A stretch of DNA of 64,000 nt from Microbulbifer rhizosphaerae (GCF_014191725.1 NZ_JACHWZ010000021.1:34866-98865), one strand, 5' to 3'. Shown: positions 8,291-17,295, counted from the stretch's first letter. The notes: generated by a model not told the origin, from the letters alone. Program-made: numbers and translations.

Positions 8291-9115
8291 TCAAGCGATA
8301 GCGGCCTGGTAAATCATTCGCGTGCCGCTGAAAAGGAGAAACACTGCGAACACCCGTTTAAGCGCTGCGCCGTCCAGGCGTGAACCCAGCCACACCCCTA
8401 CAGGCGCCATGACCACCGAGAGCGGAACGATCAGCGCAAAACCGGGCAGGTTGATAAAACCGAAGGTGGCTTCGGGAGCATCCGCCGGGGTGTTTGCCAA
8501 CAGCAACATCAGCAGCGCCCCGGGTAGCGCAATCACAAAACCCAACGCCGCGGCTGTCCCCACCGCACGGTGCGCGGGGGTGTTGAACGCGGTCAGCACG
8601 GGCACCCCCAGGGTACCGGCGCCTATGCCCATCACCGAGGAGAGCAGGCCGATTACCGCGGCGATGCCCCGCTGGATCAGGCGCCCGGGCAGACTCTCCG
8701 CCAGGATTTTTGCGTCGGCCCGCAACAGCATATTGATGGCAACCAGCAGCGCCACCGCGCCGAAAATCCCGCTGGCCAGCACCCCGCCGCCGCGGGTAGC
8801 CAGCAGCACCCCGCCCATTACTCCCAAGGCGACGAAGGGCGCCCAGCTTCTCAGCAATTCCGTATCCACGTTGCCGCGCCGGTGGTGGGCGCGCACCGAG
8901 GACAGGCTGGTGGCGACGATAATCAATAGCGAGGTGCCGGTGGCCACCGACATCGCCGTGGCGGCGCTGATGCCCAGCCACTGAAACACAAAGAACAGCA
9001 CCGGCACGATGACGATGCCGCCGCCGACGCCGATCAGTCCGGCCAGCAGGCCGGCGATTACGCCGGTCAGCATCAGGGCGGCGATGATTGGCAGCCATTG
9101 AGCGAGTGAGTCCAT
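8291..9115 (-). CDS. TauE/SafE family membrane exporter
   Basis: A 274-aa polytopic inner-membrane protein with about eight hydrophobic segments and the glycine-rich repeats typical of TauE/SafE (DUF81): AGLLAGLIGVGGGIVIVPVL near the N-terminus and a second copy SSVMGIGAGTLGVPVL near residue 165. Known members export small organic acids such as sulfoacetate or move sulfite. Here it lies 7 nt upstream of pucG and downstream of hpxW, so a pathway acid such as oxalate, oxamate or oxalurate is a possible substrate. That is inference from position only. Confidence 0.8.
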   Translation of the reverse strand: MDSLAQWLPIIAALMLTGVIAGLLAGLIGVGGGIVIVPVLFFVFQWLGISAATAMSVATGTSLLIIVATSLSSVRAHHRRGNVDTELLRSWAPFVALGVMGGVLLATRGGGVLASGIFGAVALLVAINMLLRADAKILAESLPGRLIQRGIAAVIGLLSSVMGIGAGTLGVPVLTAFNTPAHRAVGTAAALGFVIALPGALLMLLLANTPADAPEATFGFINLPGFALIVPLSVVMAPVGVWLGSRLDGAALKRVFAVFLLFSGTRMIYQAAIA

Positions 9116-9153
9116 AAATTAACGATAAATCCAGGTTTCTGCGGAGTTCCTTT

Positions 9154-9216
9154 GTAGGAGCCTGCTTGCAGGCGAATATTTCTGTGCTCCGAATCATTCG
9201 CCTGCAAGCAGGCTAC
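9154..9216. repeat. Class B palindromic repeat (copy B1)
   Basis: Inverted repeat starting GTAGGAGCCTGCTTGCAGGC, closed by its complement, with three bases missing near the right end (GGCTAC for GGCTCCTAC). It separates hpxW from the exporter gene. Confidence 0.88.
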
Positions 9217-9228
9217 AGGGTGGTTGCT

Positions 9229-10788
9229 TCAAGGCTCTTGCCAGGTTTCGCACAGTGCCAGACCGTCGCTGCGCGGATCGGTGGCGCACTCGATGTGGCC
9301 GGCGGTGTCGATATGGATGGCGCCGGCGTGGCCCATCATTTCGCTGTGCTCCGGCACTGCGGAAATTTCGTGTCCCAGCGCTTCCAGTTCGGGGCCAATG
9401 CGCCGGTACAAGCCCTCTTCCAGTTTCAGGTCGGTGGAGGATTCGCCCCAGGTCCGCCCCAGCAACCAGCGCCCATCGGCGATGGCCTCGGCCAGCGGCC
9501 TGCCGTCATAAAAGCGGCGCGCAAACAGCGCCGCCTGGGTCTGCGGCTGGCCCTCGCCGCCCATGGTGCCGTAGGCGACCCGCGCGCCGTCTGCGAACTG
9601 CGCCATGGCCGGGTTCAATGTGTGGAAGGGTTTCTTGCCCGGCGCTACACAGTTGCGCGACGCCGGATCGCGGGAGAAGCCCAGGCCGCGGTTGTTCCAC
9701 ACCAGCCCCAGGGATGGCAGCGCCAGGCCGGAGCCGAACTCCCAGTAGATACTCTGGATAAAACTCACCAAAGTGCCGTCTTTATCCAGCGCGCCCATCC
9801 ACACGGTGTCGCCGGGCTCCGCCTCTTTGCCCCAGGGCAGCGCCTGGTCCGCGCGGATATTCCCCGCCAGTTCGCGGATATGGTCCGGCTGCAATAATTC
9901 GGACCAGCGTTCGCTCAGGCAACGCGGGTCCGCCACCTCGCGGTCGCGCACCAGAAAGGCCTGTTTGGTGGCCTCGATCAGGTGGTGCACCCGCTGCACC
10001 TCGTCCCAGTGCGATTGATACAGCTGGTCGTAGATGGCCAGGATCAGCAGCGAGGCAATCCCTTGGGTAGGCGCGCCCAGGTTGAACAGCTGCGCCTGTG
10101 AAGTCTGTATATTGAGGGGCGACTGCCATTGCGCGCGGTACCTGCGGAAATCTTCCAGCCGCAACGGGCTGCCCGCCACCTCCAGTGCCAGGGCCATCTC
10201 CTCCGCCAGGGAGCCTCGGTAGAAGCTGTCCAGCCCCTCCGCCGCCAGGCGCTGGAAAAGCCGGCCCAGGCGCGGGTTGCGCAGCCCCTCGTCCGCTTGC
10301 GGCATTCGCCCGTCCGGGTAATAGAGTTTCCGGATATCCGTGCAGCCCTCGTCCGCCAGTTTGCGCAGCGCCGCCCGCAAGCTGGCGGTGACTTCTATGC
10401 CTTCCTCGCAGCCGCGCCGCGCCTCGGCGAACAGAATTTCCAGCGGTAACGGCTCGGCAAATTCCGAAATAGTTTCCCGCGCCGCCTGCCAGCCAGCCAC
10501 CGTGCCCGCCATGGTCAGCGCCGCGCCAGCGCCGCGGCTCGGCGGTGCCGTTTCCGGTTCCAGGGCCATAGCTGCGCAGCCGGCGGCGTCAATGGCGACC
10601 GGCTGCGCATCTTTGCGCTGGATCAGCCAGAAACCGTCGCCGCCCAGGCTGTTCATATGCGGGTAGTGCACGGCGATGGCCGCGGCGGCGGCGATCATCG
10701 CGTCCACCGCCGAGCCGCCGCGACGGAGTATTTTCATGCCCGCTTCGGTAGCCTTGAAGTGGGGGGCGGTGAAGGCGATTTGAGTCAT
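9229..10788 (-). CDS. hpxW: Gamma-glutamyltransferase-like oxamate amidohydrolase (HpxW type)
   Basis: This 519-aa Ntn-hydrolase belongs to the gamma-glutamyltranspeptidase family. It lacks a signal peptide, as expected for the cytoplasmic Klebsiella HpxW, which hydrolyses oxamate to oxalate and ammonia. The nucleophile is probably T328 in EPGDTVWMGALDKDG, where the precursor would be cleaved into two chains. SLGGDGFW near residue 47 and YGTMGGEGQPQ are other family features. The oxamate assignment depends on context: ureidoglycine aminotransferase nearby and hpxX-hpxY at 24154-25751. A glutathione-related role cannot be excluded from sequence alone. Confidence 0.75.
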   Translation of the reverse strand: MTQIAFTAPHFKATEAGMKILRRGGSAVDAMIAAAAAIAVHYPHMNSLGGDGFWLIQRKDAQPVAIDAAGCAAMALEPETAPPSRGAGAALTMAGTVAGWQAARETISEFAEPLPLEILFAEARRGCEEGIEVTASLRAALRKLADEGCTDIRKLYYPDGRMPQADEGLRNPRLGRLFQRLAAEGLDSFYRGSLAEEMALALEVAGSPLRLEDFRRYRAQWQSPLNIQTSQAQLFNLGAPTQGIASLLILAIYDQLYQSHWDEVQRVHHLIEATKQAFLVRDREVADPRCLSERWSELLQPDHIRELAGNIRADQALPWGKEAEPGDTVWMGALDKDGTLVSFIQSIYWEFGSGLALPSLGLVWNNRGLGFSRDPASRNCVAPGKKPFHTLNPAMAQFADGARVAYGTMGGEGQPQTQAALFARRFYDGRPLAEAIADGRWLLGRTWGESSTDLKLEEGLYRRIGPELEALGHEISAVPEHSEMMGHAGAIHIDTAGHIECATDPRSDGLALCETWQEP

Positions 10789-10792
10789 CAGG

Positions 10793-11866
10793 TTAATTTA
10801 TTGAGCGTGGAATGGCGTCTTTATAGCTGTCCCAGTTAGCCAGCAACTCGTCAATCACAACCGAGCCGACGCTGTACGCGGATTCAAGCGAGGCCTGCAG
10901 GCCGGGATAGCCCTCGTTGTCCTTGAGCAGGTTTTCCACCGCGGTCATCCCGGGAGGCGGTGTGGTGTAGTTGCTGGCGGTGCGCAGCACCATTAGGCGT
11001 TGCACATCCGCGCGCCCGGTTTTGCTCAGCCACAGTAGCGACTGGTAGGTGCCGGTATCCTCCATGGCCGAGGAGACAAACTGGCCCTCGCCGTCGGTCC
11101 AGTAGTCCACCCAGCGGTTGGCCCAGTCGTTCATCAGGTCGCCGTGCCAGTAGGTCATGGCCGCCAGGTTGTCCCCCTTCAGCACGAACGGCTCGCGCTG
11201 CGCCGCTGGCGTTTCGGTGTAGAGCGCGCGGACAGGCTCCATGCCGGGGAAGTCCTGCAGCTTCATATCCTTGGTGAGCCCGTAGGCCCAGTCGCTCAGG
11301 GATTTGTTCAGTGCGAAGACTTCGCCGCTGGGTTCCGGGCGCTTGTCCATTGGGCCCTTGCTGTCGCGGGCGAAATACCCGAACGGCCAGTCCTCGGGAA
11401 TTTCCCGCGGGTCGATTTCGTGGGCCAGGTCGCCGTCCACCACGTAGTCGGCCCAGGCGGCGGAGCCGATGGAGGCGTCTGCGGGGTCGAAGCCGGAGAT
11501 GCCCGCCACCAGCCAATAGGCCTTGCTCAGGTCGAAGCGCGGGTCCATGCCCAGGGCCATTACCGAGGCGGCGGATTTGGCGGTGCCTATGCCGGTGACC
11601 ATGCCGAGGATCTGCGATTCCGGGTTGTAGTGCAGGTCGTGATGTCCATGGAAGGGCAGCACCTGGTCCAGCTTGCGGCGTTCATTCCACAACTGGAATT
11701 CACCGGCGGTATCGCCGCTGTCCTCGCCGATTTCGAACATTGTGACCACCACCACTTTTACCGGCAGCGGGGTTTCTTTTTTTGCTACTGGGGCTGTGGC
11801 TTTGTGTTCGGCGTTGCAGGCGAGGAGGCCGAGGGTGAGTAATGCAACAGTAATTTTTTTAAGCAT
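10793..11866 (-). CDS. Purine nucleoside permease (NUP) family lipoprotein
   Basis: A 357-aa exported protein whose N-terminus has a hydrophobic core ending in a lipobox, LGLLAC, so it is probably a lipid-anchored periplasmic protein. The body matches the NUP family, which includes Candida NUP and bacterial members related in fold to nucleoside phosphorylases: VVVVTMFEIGEDSGDTAGEF, LGMVTGIGTAKSAASVMALG, WLVAGISGFDP and SAMEDTGTYQSL. It probably binds or cleaves purine nucleosides in the periplasm. It is four bases upstream of hpxW and likely heads that transcript. Confidence 0.8.
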   Translation of the reverse strand: MLKKITVALLTLGLLACNAEHKATAPVAKKETPLPVKVVVVTMFEIGEDSGDTAGEFQLWNERRKLDQVLPFHGHHDLHYNPESQILGMVTGIGTAKSAASVMALGMDPRFDLSKAYWLVAGISGFDPADASIGSAAWADYVVDGDLAHEIDPREIPEDWPFGYFARDSKGPMDKRPEPSGEVFALNKSLSDWAYGLTKDMKLQDFPGMEPVRALYTETPAAQREPFVLKGDNLAAMTYWHGDLMNDWANRWVDYWTDGEGQFVSSAMEDTGTYQSLLWLSKTGRADVQRLMVLRTASNYTTPPPGMTAVENLLKDNEGYPGLQASLESAYSVGSVVIDELLANWDSYKDAIPRSIN

Positions 11867-11904
11867 GATAATTTCCTATTAAAGACATATCCATCAACCG
11901 CCCT

Positions 11905-11970
11905 GTAGGAGCCTGCTTGCAGGCGAACATTTCCGTGCTCCGAATCCTTCGCCTGCAAGCAGGCTCCTAC
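11905..11970. repeat. Class B palindromic repeat (copy B2)
   Basis: Intact class B element; both 23-bp arms are complete (GTAGGAGCCTGCTTGCAGGC and complement). It lies between the TPR gene and the NUP gene. Confidence 0.9.
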
Positions 11971-11987
11971 AGGGAGCGTAATCGAGC

Positions 11988-13217
11988 TCAGCGGTTTTGT
12001 GCCAGCCATTCCGCCTGGCGCTGCATATCTTCGGCGTATTTCAGCCAGCGGTTTGCGGAGGCCGCAACTTTGGGTTCGGCGCGCGCTTTTTGCAGGGAGT
12101 CCCGGCCCTCGGCGAATTTGCCCTGTTCTATCTGCGCGATACCCAGCAACAATCGAGCCTTGCCCGGGGATTCGAGCTTTTTCTCCAGCGCGCTGCGCAG
12201 AGCCTGTTCCGCTTGCGGCCATTCGCCCTTTTCCACATGGATATTGGAGATGGCGACCCAGGCCTCTCCGCCTCCGGCGGCTTGCGCCAGGCGGCGGTAG
12301 GCATCGATCGCTTTGTCGCGTTCGCGGGCGGCGGCGTAGGCCTGTGCGAGCATCTTCAGGTAGTCTTCGTTTTGCGGCAGCAGTTCCTGTTCAAAACTGC
12401 GCTCCAGCAAGCGCGCTCCGTGTTCGGGAATACCCTGAGCCACCGATAACTGTATCAGGGATTTGATGGTGGATTCCTTTGCCAGGTAATTGCCGGCGAA
12501 GGCGCTTTTCAGCGTGGCCAGGGCCATCTTCTCATCGTCCAGGGTCACGTAGACGCCGGCGAGCTGTTCCCAGTATCCGGCGTTGTCCGGCCAGAATTCC
12601 AGCATGCGCGCCAGGGTGGACGCGGCCTTGCGGTAGCGCTTCAATTCGAAATAATTTGCGGCCAGCAGCTGGTACCAGCTCTCCTGAGGCTTGTTTTCCT
12701 GAAAATTGCCACTGGCGGCGATAGCCTTTTCCGCGTAGGGCACGGACTTTTCGTACTGCCCGGTCTGCGCGTAGATATTGGCCATAAAAATCGTCTGCGA
12801 GGGTTGCGGCGCTTCAAGGCCCCGAAACCAATCTTCGGCGAATTCCAGTGCCTGTCGGTATTCGCCCTGGGCGGCGTACAACTGCGCCACCATATAACCG
12901 ACGTTATAGGTTACCTTTTGCGGCAGCCGGTTCAATGCCAGGCAGGCCTTCAGGTGTCTGATCGCCTGCGGAAAATTCTCCCGGGCCATTTCCACATAGC
13001 CCAGGGTTTGCAGAATCAGCGCTTTGTCCAAGCTGTCCTCTTCCACTTCCGGGAGCAGGGTATTCAGGCGGGAAAAAGCCTCGCCGGTTTTGCCCTGCCC
13101 CATGATTTCCTGGATTTCGGTGAGTTCCTTGTAGGTTTTGGAGCTGACCGAGTCCGCCGCGGAAAAAGCGCAAAGGGGCAACAGCAAGAATAAGAGCGGT
13201 AACAGTTTTCTCAGCAT
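11988..13217 (-). CDS. TPR-repeat protein of the TonB2 operon
   Basis: About 409 aa from the ATG at 13217, one base after the tonB stop; an earlier in-frame start at 13232 would overlap tonB. A signal peptide (LRKLLPLLFLLLPLCAFSA) leads into serial tetratricopeptide-like helices, for example ALILQTLGYVEMARENFPQAIRHLKACLAL and YRQALEFAEDWF. It is therefore probably periplasmic. A TPR gene in this position is standard after tonB2 in Vibrio and Shewanella-type clusters, where it assists the TonB2/TtpC system. Substrate and partner are not visible. Confidence 0.85.
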   Translation of the reverse strand: MLRKLLPLLFLLLPLCAFSAADSVSSKTYKELTEIQEIMGQGKTGEAFSRLNTLLPEVEEDSLDKALILQTLGYVEMARENFPQAIRHLKACLALNRLPQKVTYNVGYMVAQLYAAQGEYRQALEFAEDWFRGLEAPQPSQTIFMANIYAQTGQYEKSVPYAEKAIAASGNFQENKPQESWYQLLAANYFELKRYRKAASTLARMLEFWPDNAGYWEQLAGVYVTLDDEKMALATLKSAFAGNYLAKESTIKSLIQLSVAQGIPEHGARLLERSFEQELLPQNEDYLKMLAQAYAAARERDKAIDAYRRLAQAAGGGEAWVAISNIHVEKGEWPQAEQALRSALEKKLESPGKARLLLGIAQIEQGKFAEGRDSLQKARAEPKVAASANRWLKYAEDMQRQAEWLAQNR

Positions 13218-13218
13218 A

Positions 13219-13890
13219 TCAGCCGCCCCCACTCAGCTTGAATTCGATAGTCTGTTTCGCGCGCTGCGACACTGGGGTGCCGTCCACCACCTTGGGGCGG
13301 AATTTCCAGCGCTTGATGGCCGTCAGCGCCGCCTCGTCGAACAGCCGCGGCGGGTTCGCTTGCAGCACCTCGGCATCGGACACAGTGCCGTCCGGTTTGA
13401 TGGTAACCGCCAGGGTGACCGAGCCCTGGATTTTCGCCAGCTTGGCCCGGCGCGGGTAAGCGGGCGGCACCCGCACCACCGGGATCACGTCGGTATCGAA
13501 ACCCGCGAGGCCGCCCCCCTGTTGCAGGGCGCCCAGGTAGGGGCCGTCGCCGGCGCTGAGCGGTATGCCGATGGAGGGCATGTTCATATTCAGGCTGGCG
13601 TCCACATTGGCGAGTTGCGCATCCAGCTGCGGGGTTTCCGGCGGTGTCTCCGGCGGCGGCGGTTCCCGCGGAGGCTGGCGTTTCTTGGTCTGCACATCGC
13701 TATCGCTGCTGTCCACGCGCACGAAATTGAGCGTGGCCCGTTTGCTGTCCTCCCTGCTGAGTACGCCGTCGACACGGATCATCAGCTGCATGGCGAAAAA
13801 CAGCAGCAGGCCGATGGACAGCGCGGCCAGCCCCAGTGCGGCGTGTTTTAGCAGGGGCGGTGGTTGCAGAAAGAATTGGGCAGGCTGCAT
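13219..13890 (-). CDS. tonB2: Energy transducer TonB (TonB2 type)
   Basis: TonB carries proton-motive energy from ExbB-ExbD to outer-membrane receptors. I chose the ATG at 13890, preceded by GTGGGGATTGAT; a TTG at 13908 would overlap exbD. The protein (223 aa) has one N-terminal membrane anchor, LGLAALSIGLLLFFAMQLMI, a short proline-rich spacer (REPPPPETPPETPQ), and the C-terminal domain with RVPPAYPRRAKLAKIQGSVTL and a final ALTAIKRWKFRP. The short spacer is typical of TonB2-type proteins, which need TtpC and TPR partners, both present here. Confidence 0.92.
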   Translation of the reverse strand: MQPAQFFLQPPPLLKHAALGLAALSIGLLLFFAMQLMIRVDGVLSREDSKRATLNFVRVDSSDSDVQTKKRQPPREPPPPETPPETPQLDAQLANVDASLNMNMPSIGIPLSAGDGPYLGALQQGGGLAGFDTDVIPVVRVPPAYPRRAKLAKIQGSVTLAVTIKPDGTVSDAEVLQANPPRLFDEAALTAIKRWKFRPKVVDGTPVSQRAKQTIEFKLSGGG

Positions 13891-13904
13891 ATCAATCCCC
13901 ACTC

Positions 13905-14315
13905 TCAACCTTCGTCCGCCGCTACCGATACATTTTCCGCACCGGCAAGGCGCGCCTGGTCCATCACCTCGATCAGGGTTTCGGTCTTCGACTCGGCGTC
14001 GGCAACGATAATCACCGCGGCGCCGGGGCTTTCCGCCAGACCGCGCTCCACATTGGCGCGCACCGCGCGCTTGTCGATCAGGCGCTTGTCCATAAAGATC
14101 TGGTTGGCGGCGGTGATGCCGATCTGGATCGCATTGGATTCGCTTACCACCCGCGTCTCCGCATCCGGCCGGCTCACATCCACCCCCGCCTCCTTGACGA
14201 AGGTGGAGGTGACGATAAAGAAAATCAGCATGATAAACACCACGTCCAGCATGGGCGTGAGGTCGATCTGGTTTTCCTCTTCCTGTTCCGGGAAGAAAAT
14301 GGATGGATCGGACAT
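13905..14315 (-). CDS. exbD: ExbD proton-channel component
   Basis: A 136-aa protein with one membrane helix carrying the essential aspartate in IDLTPMLDVVFIMLIFFIV (near residue 24), then a periplasmic domain ending in the family pattern AVIIVADAESKTETLIEVMDQARLAG. It forms the ion channel with ExbB that energises TonB. It is separated from exbB by 116 bp that include repeat B3, so the two reading frames are split by an element inserted in the operon. Confidence 0.93.
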   Translation of the reverse strand: MSDPSIFFPEQEEENQIDLTPMLDVVFIMLIFFIVTSTFVKEAGVDVSRPDAETRVVSESNAIQIGITAANQIFMDKRLIDKRAVRANVERGLAESPGAAVIIVADAESKTETLIEVMDQARLAGAENVSVAADEG

Positions 14316-14350
14316 GCAGTTGTTCTCTTGCTAAAAGCCTAATAGCACCT

Positions 14351-14418
14351 GTAGGAGCCTGCTTGCAGGCGAAAGGCTACGGAGCTCCGTTCCTGTTCGC
14401 CTGCAAGCAGGCTCCTAC
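14351..14418. repeat. Class B palindromic repeat (copy B3), inside the TonB operon
   Basis: Complete inverted repeat GTAGGAGCCTGCTTGCAGGC...complement between exbB and exbD. Both genes read through it on the minus strand. Confidence 0.9.
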
Positions 14419-14431
14419 AGGGTGGTTTTTA

Positions 14432-14959
14432 TCAACCTGTCTGTGTAAACGCCGCATTGGCCTCGCGCAGCTCGCGTTTGTAGCGCCGCTCCAATGCCGT
14501 CGCGAAGGGGATGGCCACCAGTGCCACCACCATACCCGCCATGGTGGGAATGGTGGCGGCGCTGACGCCGTCCGCCATGGCGCGGGGGTTGCCGGAGCCC
14601 ATCAGCGCCATCACGTCGAATACCTGGATCATGCCGGTGACCGTGCCCATCAGCCCGAACATCGGCAGCAAGGCGATCAGCGTGGGAATCAGCTGCAGGT
14701 TTTTGTGCATGGCGCAGTCGATTTCCGCCAACAGTTGCCGGCGCTGCCGCTGCGCATACCAGGAGCGGTATTCTTTTCGCTTTCCCCACTGCTCGCGGTA
14801 GCCGTGCAGCAGCGGTCTGTGCTCGCGGGTAAAGTACCAGTAGCGTTCCAGCATCAGCCACCACAGCCAGATGGCCAGCGCGAGGATGGCCCAGAGCACG
14901 TCGCCGCCTTTGTCGAGAAAGTCCCCCAAGCCAACAAAGGCTGCGGTTAGGGCCTCCAT
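14432..14959 (-). CDS. exbB: ExbB/TolQ family proton-channel protein
   Basis: The 175-aa protein has three membrane helices. The first, GGDVLWAILALAIWLWWLML, is near the N-terminus, and the conserved pair follows LIALLPMFGLMGTVTGMIQVF and TIPTMAGMVVALVAIPFA. The ATG follows GGAGG at 8 nt and begins one base after the ttpC stop. It works with ExbD and TonB2 in the inner membrane. The short form (about 175 aa) is the exbB2 type. Confidence 0.92.
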   Translation of the reverse strand: MEALTAAFVGLGDFLDKGGDVLWAILALAIWLWWLMLERYWYFTREHRPLLHGYREQWGKRKEYRSWYAQRQRRQLLAEIDCAMHKNLQLIPTLIALLPMFGLMGTVTGMIQVFDVMALMGSGNPRAMADGVSAATIPTMAGMVVALVAIPFATALERRYKRELREANAAFTQTG

Positions 14960-14960
14960 C

Positions 14961-16370
14961 TCAGGCCTCCTCCGGCACCCGTGCCGGCCGGCGCGCTGTG
15001 CTCGCGGCAGCGGCCAGGGCGTCCGCCTCGGCCTTGCCCGCCATCAGTCCCGCAGCGCGCTCGCCGATCAATTTGCCGATACGTGTGACCTTGCCGGAGA
15101 GCACGCTGTGGGTGAGCAGCAGCGGTATCGCCGCACACAGACCCAGCACCGTGGTGACCAGGGCCTGGGAGATGCCGCCGGCCATCAGTTTCGGGTCGCC
15201 GGTGCCGAACAGGGTGATCGCCTGGAAGGTGCCGATCATGCCGATGACGGTGCCCAGCAGCCCCATCAGCGGCGCCACCGCGGCGAGCACTTTGACCACC
15301 GGCAGGCCGCGTTTGATTTCCGCCAGATCGGTGATCACCGCCTCCTGAACTTTGCGCTCGAGAGTTTCGATATCCAGGTGTTTGTTTTCGTAGTAGATGG
15401 ACATGATCCGCCCCAGCGGATTGTCGTCGGCGGCGCTGTCCAGGTTTTTCAGCTGCCGTTTCATGCGCGTGTCGATACGTATGAGACGCAGCAGCCGCTC
15501 GCACACGATCAGGAGGCCGACGATGCCCACCAGGATAATCGCGTAACCGACGGTGCCGCCCTGCTCAATGCGCTCCGTAATGCTGGGCGATTGCACCAGC
15601 ATGCCCAGCAGCGCGCCGCGGGAAGGATCGACAGTGAAAGCGACCTTTTCCCCGGGAGCGGCAGTACTCAGCGCGGCGGCATCGGCGCGCACCGAGCTTG
15701 CGGGCTGCCGGGCCAGCTCCACCAGTTCGCCGCTGTCGGCGATATAGTCCAGGTATTTGTCGTCGGCCACCAGGTTGAAACTGCCCAGGCGCATTACTTC
15801 CGCGTCGTAGCCGTTGCCCGCCGGATCGATCACCTGATGCGGGAAACGGCTCACGGTGCCGGACAGGGCGATCTCCTCGATCAACAGCTGCCACAGCGCC
15901 TGCATCTGTTCGATACTCGGCACTTCGGTGGAAGCGGCCAGCCCGGAGACGATTTCCTTGCGCTCGGGTTTTTCCGCGCTGGCCAGCGAATCGAAGATCA
16001 TCGCCTCGGTGTCGTCGGCGGTCTGGCGGAAGACGCCGAAGAGTTCGCCCAGGTCGCCGCTGCGGCGCTCCAGTATCTGTTGCAGTTCGCCGAGCAGGAC
16101 TTCGTTTTTGTCGAAAGTCTCGCGCAGGGAATCCCGCAGTGCCTCCTGGCGGGCGACTTCCGCCTGGGCCTCCGTCAGCAACGTCTGCTGCCGTTCGGCC
16201 GCCGCGCGGAATTTCGCCTCGCGTTCGCGGTTCCGCTGCGCCTCCTCGCCGGATTGCGCGCGGATTTTTTCCAGCAGCTCGTTCAGCGAGCCGCTTCCCT
16301 GGGCTGCTGCAAAAGGCGCAATCAATAGCAGTGCGGCCGCGCACGCCACGCAAACAATATTTCTTTTCAT
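14961..16370 (-). CDS. ttpC: TtpC-like MotA/TolQ/ExbB protein
   Basis: This 469-aa protein starts with a signal peptide (MKRNIVCVACAAALLLIAPF) and a long periplasmic coiled-coil region rich in Glu, Gln and Arg (residues ~25-130). It ends with an ExbB-like membrane domain: VGYAIILVGIVGLLIVCERLL, then VLAAVAPLMGLLGTVIGMIGTF and LGLCAAIPLLLTHSVLSGKV. This layout matches TtpC, an extra component that Vibrio TonB2 systems need for siderophore uptake. The ATG at 16370 overlaps the stop of the DUF3450 gene (ATGA); the frame further upstream is not coding. Confidence 0.88.
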   Translation of the reverse strand: MKRNIVCVACAAALLLIAPFAAAQGSGSLNELLEKIRAQSGEEAQRNREREAKFRAAAERQQTLLTEAQAEVARQEALRDSLRETFDKNEVLLGELQQILERRSGDLGELFGVFRQTADDTEAMIFDSLASAEKPERKEIVSGLAASTEVPSIEQMQALWQLLIEEIALSGTVSRFPHQVIDPAGNGYDAEVMRLGSFNLVADDKYLDYIADSGELVELARQPASSVRADAAALSTAAPGEKVAFTVDPSRGALLGMLVQSPSITERIEQGGTVGYAIILVGIVGLLIVCERLLRLIRIDTRMKRQLKNLDSAADDNPLGRIMSIYYENKHLDIETLERKVQEAVITDLAEIKRGLPVVKVLAAVAPLMGLLGTVIGMIGTFQAITLFGTGDPKLMAGGISQALVTTVLGLCAAIPLLLTHSVLSGKVTRIGKLIGERAAGLMAGKAEADALAAAASTARRPARVPEEA

Positions 16371-17128
16371 CGGCCGGCCTCCGGAGTATTGAAGGGCAAT
16401 TTCAGCAGCGCGGGGGGCGCCTGTTTGCGGGCGATGCGCAGGCCGTCGCGCACGCTGCGGCGGTAGTCGTCGCCCAGCAGTTCCCATTTCTCCAGCCCGG
16501 CGTTCCAGCGGCCGGTTTCACCGCCGTCCAGGGTCTGGTAGAAAAGCCCAACGCGCCCCAGGCGCAGGAAATCCACACTGCGGCTCTCTCCGCTCAGATC
16601 CAGCTCACCGCGGTAGGCCTCGATGGTGCGGCCGTATTCCGCCTCCACGGTGTAGGCCTCCATAATGCGCCGGTATTTCTCCCCTGCGCTTACATCGGCG
16701 CGGTCGATCAGGCCGCGCAGCGCCGCCACCCGTGCCTCGCGCTCTTCCAGCAGGAAGGGCACATCCGCCGCAACCAGGTCCGCCAGTGTGTCGGTCATGG
16801 TGATCATAAATGGCAGGGCGCCGGTCTCGATGCCTTCGATCTGTTCCGTCTGCCGCTGAACCGAGGCGATCTCCTGCTTCTGTGAATCCACCAGGCGGCG
16901 CAGCTGCTGGTTGTAGATATCCAGGCTCTCCGCGCGGGCGAGTGCGGCGCGGTATTGCTGGAAGGCATCGGTGGTCTGTTCGTCGAGTTTGTCGATGCGC
17001 TTTTGGCTTTGCGCGGCGGCCTTGTCCTGTTCCGCCTGGGCGGTGAGGACTGGGGTTTGTGCAATCGTTGCGGCGCTAAAGAGTGCCAGTGCGGCAGCCA
17101 GTACTTTTGTGCAAATATTTTTGTACAT
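16367..17128 (-). CDS. DUF3450 periplasmic protein
   Basis: About 253 aa from the ATG at 17128, which follows TAGGAATTGAAT. A signal peptide (KVLAAALALFSAATIAQ) precedes a long helical region with heptad character (residues 25-100), then conserved segments PFMITMTDTLADLVAADVPFLLEER and VDFLRLGRVGLFYQTLDG that identify DUF3450. Genes of this family sit directly before ttpC in TonB2 operons, so a structural or assembly role in that complex is likely. The biochemical function is unknown. Confidence 0.87.
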   Translation of the reverse strand: MYKNICTKVLAAALALFSAATIAQTPVLTAQAEQDKAAAQSQKRIDKLDEQTTDAFQQYRAALARAESLDIYNQQLRRLVDSQKQEIASVQRQTEQIEGIETGALPFMITMTDTLADLVAADVPFLLEEREARVAALRGLIDRADVSAGEKYRRIMEAYTVEAEYGRTIEAYRGELDLSGESRSVDFLRLGRVGLFYQTLDGGETGRWNAGLEKWELLGDDYRRSVRDGLRIARKQAPPALLKLPFNTPEAGR

Positions 17129-17157
17129 ATTCAATTCCTACGGCGAGCCTGCGGCCC

Positions 17158-17262
17158 GCACCCTCTCCCCCAGCCCCTCTCCCGCAAGCGGGAGAGGGGA
17201 GCGAGCGGGCCTGCGGCCCGTTGCGGAGCTGGAGCCTTCAGCGCTCCAAGGTGAAAGCTCCG
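17158..17262. repeat. Cluster of short palindromes between the receptor and DUF3450 genes
   Basis: CCCCTCTCCCGC-AA-GCGGGAGAGGGG (17174-17199), CGGGCC-TGC-GGCCCG (17206-17220) and CGGAGCT...AGCTCCG (17224-17262). On the minus strand these would fold in the mRNA between the receptor gene and the TonB operon, and could act as attenuator or processing site. No U-tract follows. Confidence 0.8.
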
Positions 17263-17295
17263 CGGTCCCGAGTCTCGAGTCCCGAATCTCCAATA

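Noticed and set aside
14871..16328. Long plus-strand frame opposite ttpC
   Set aside because: Antisense shadow of a well-supported gene; histidine- and glutamine-rich translation without motifs.
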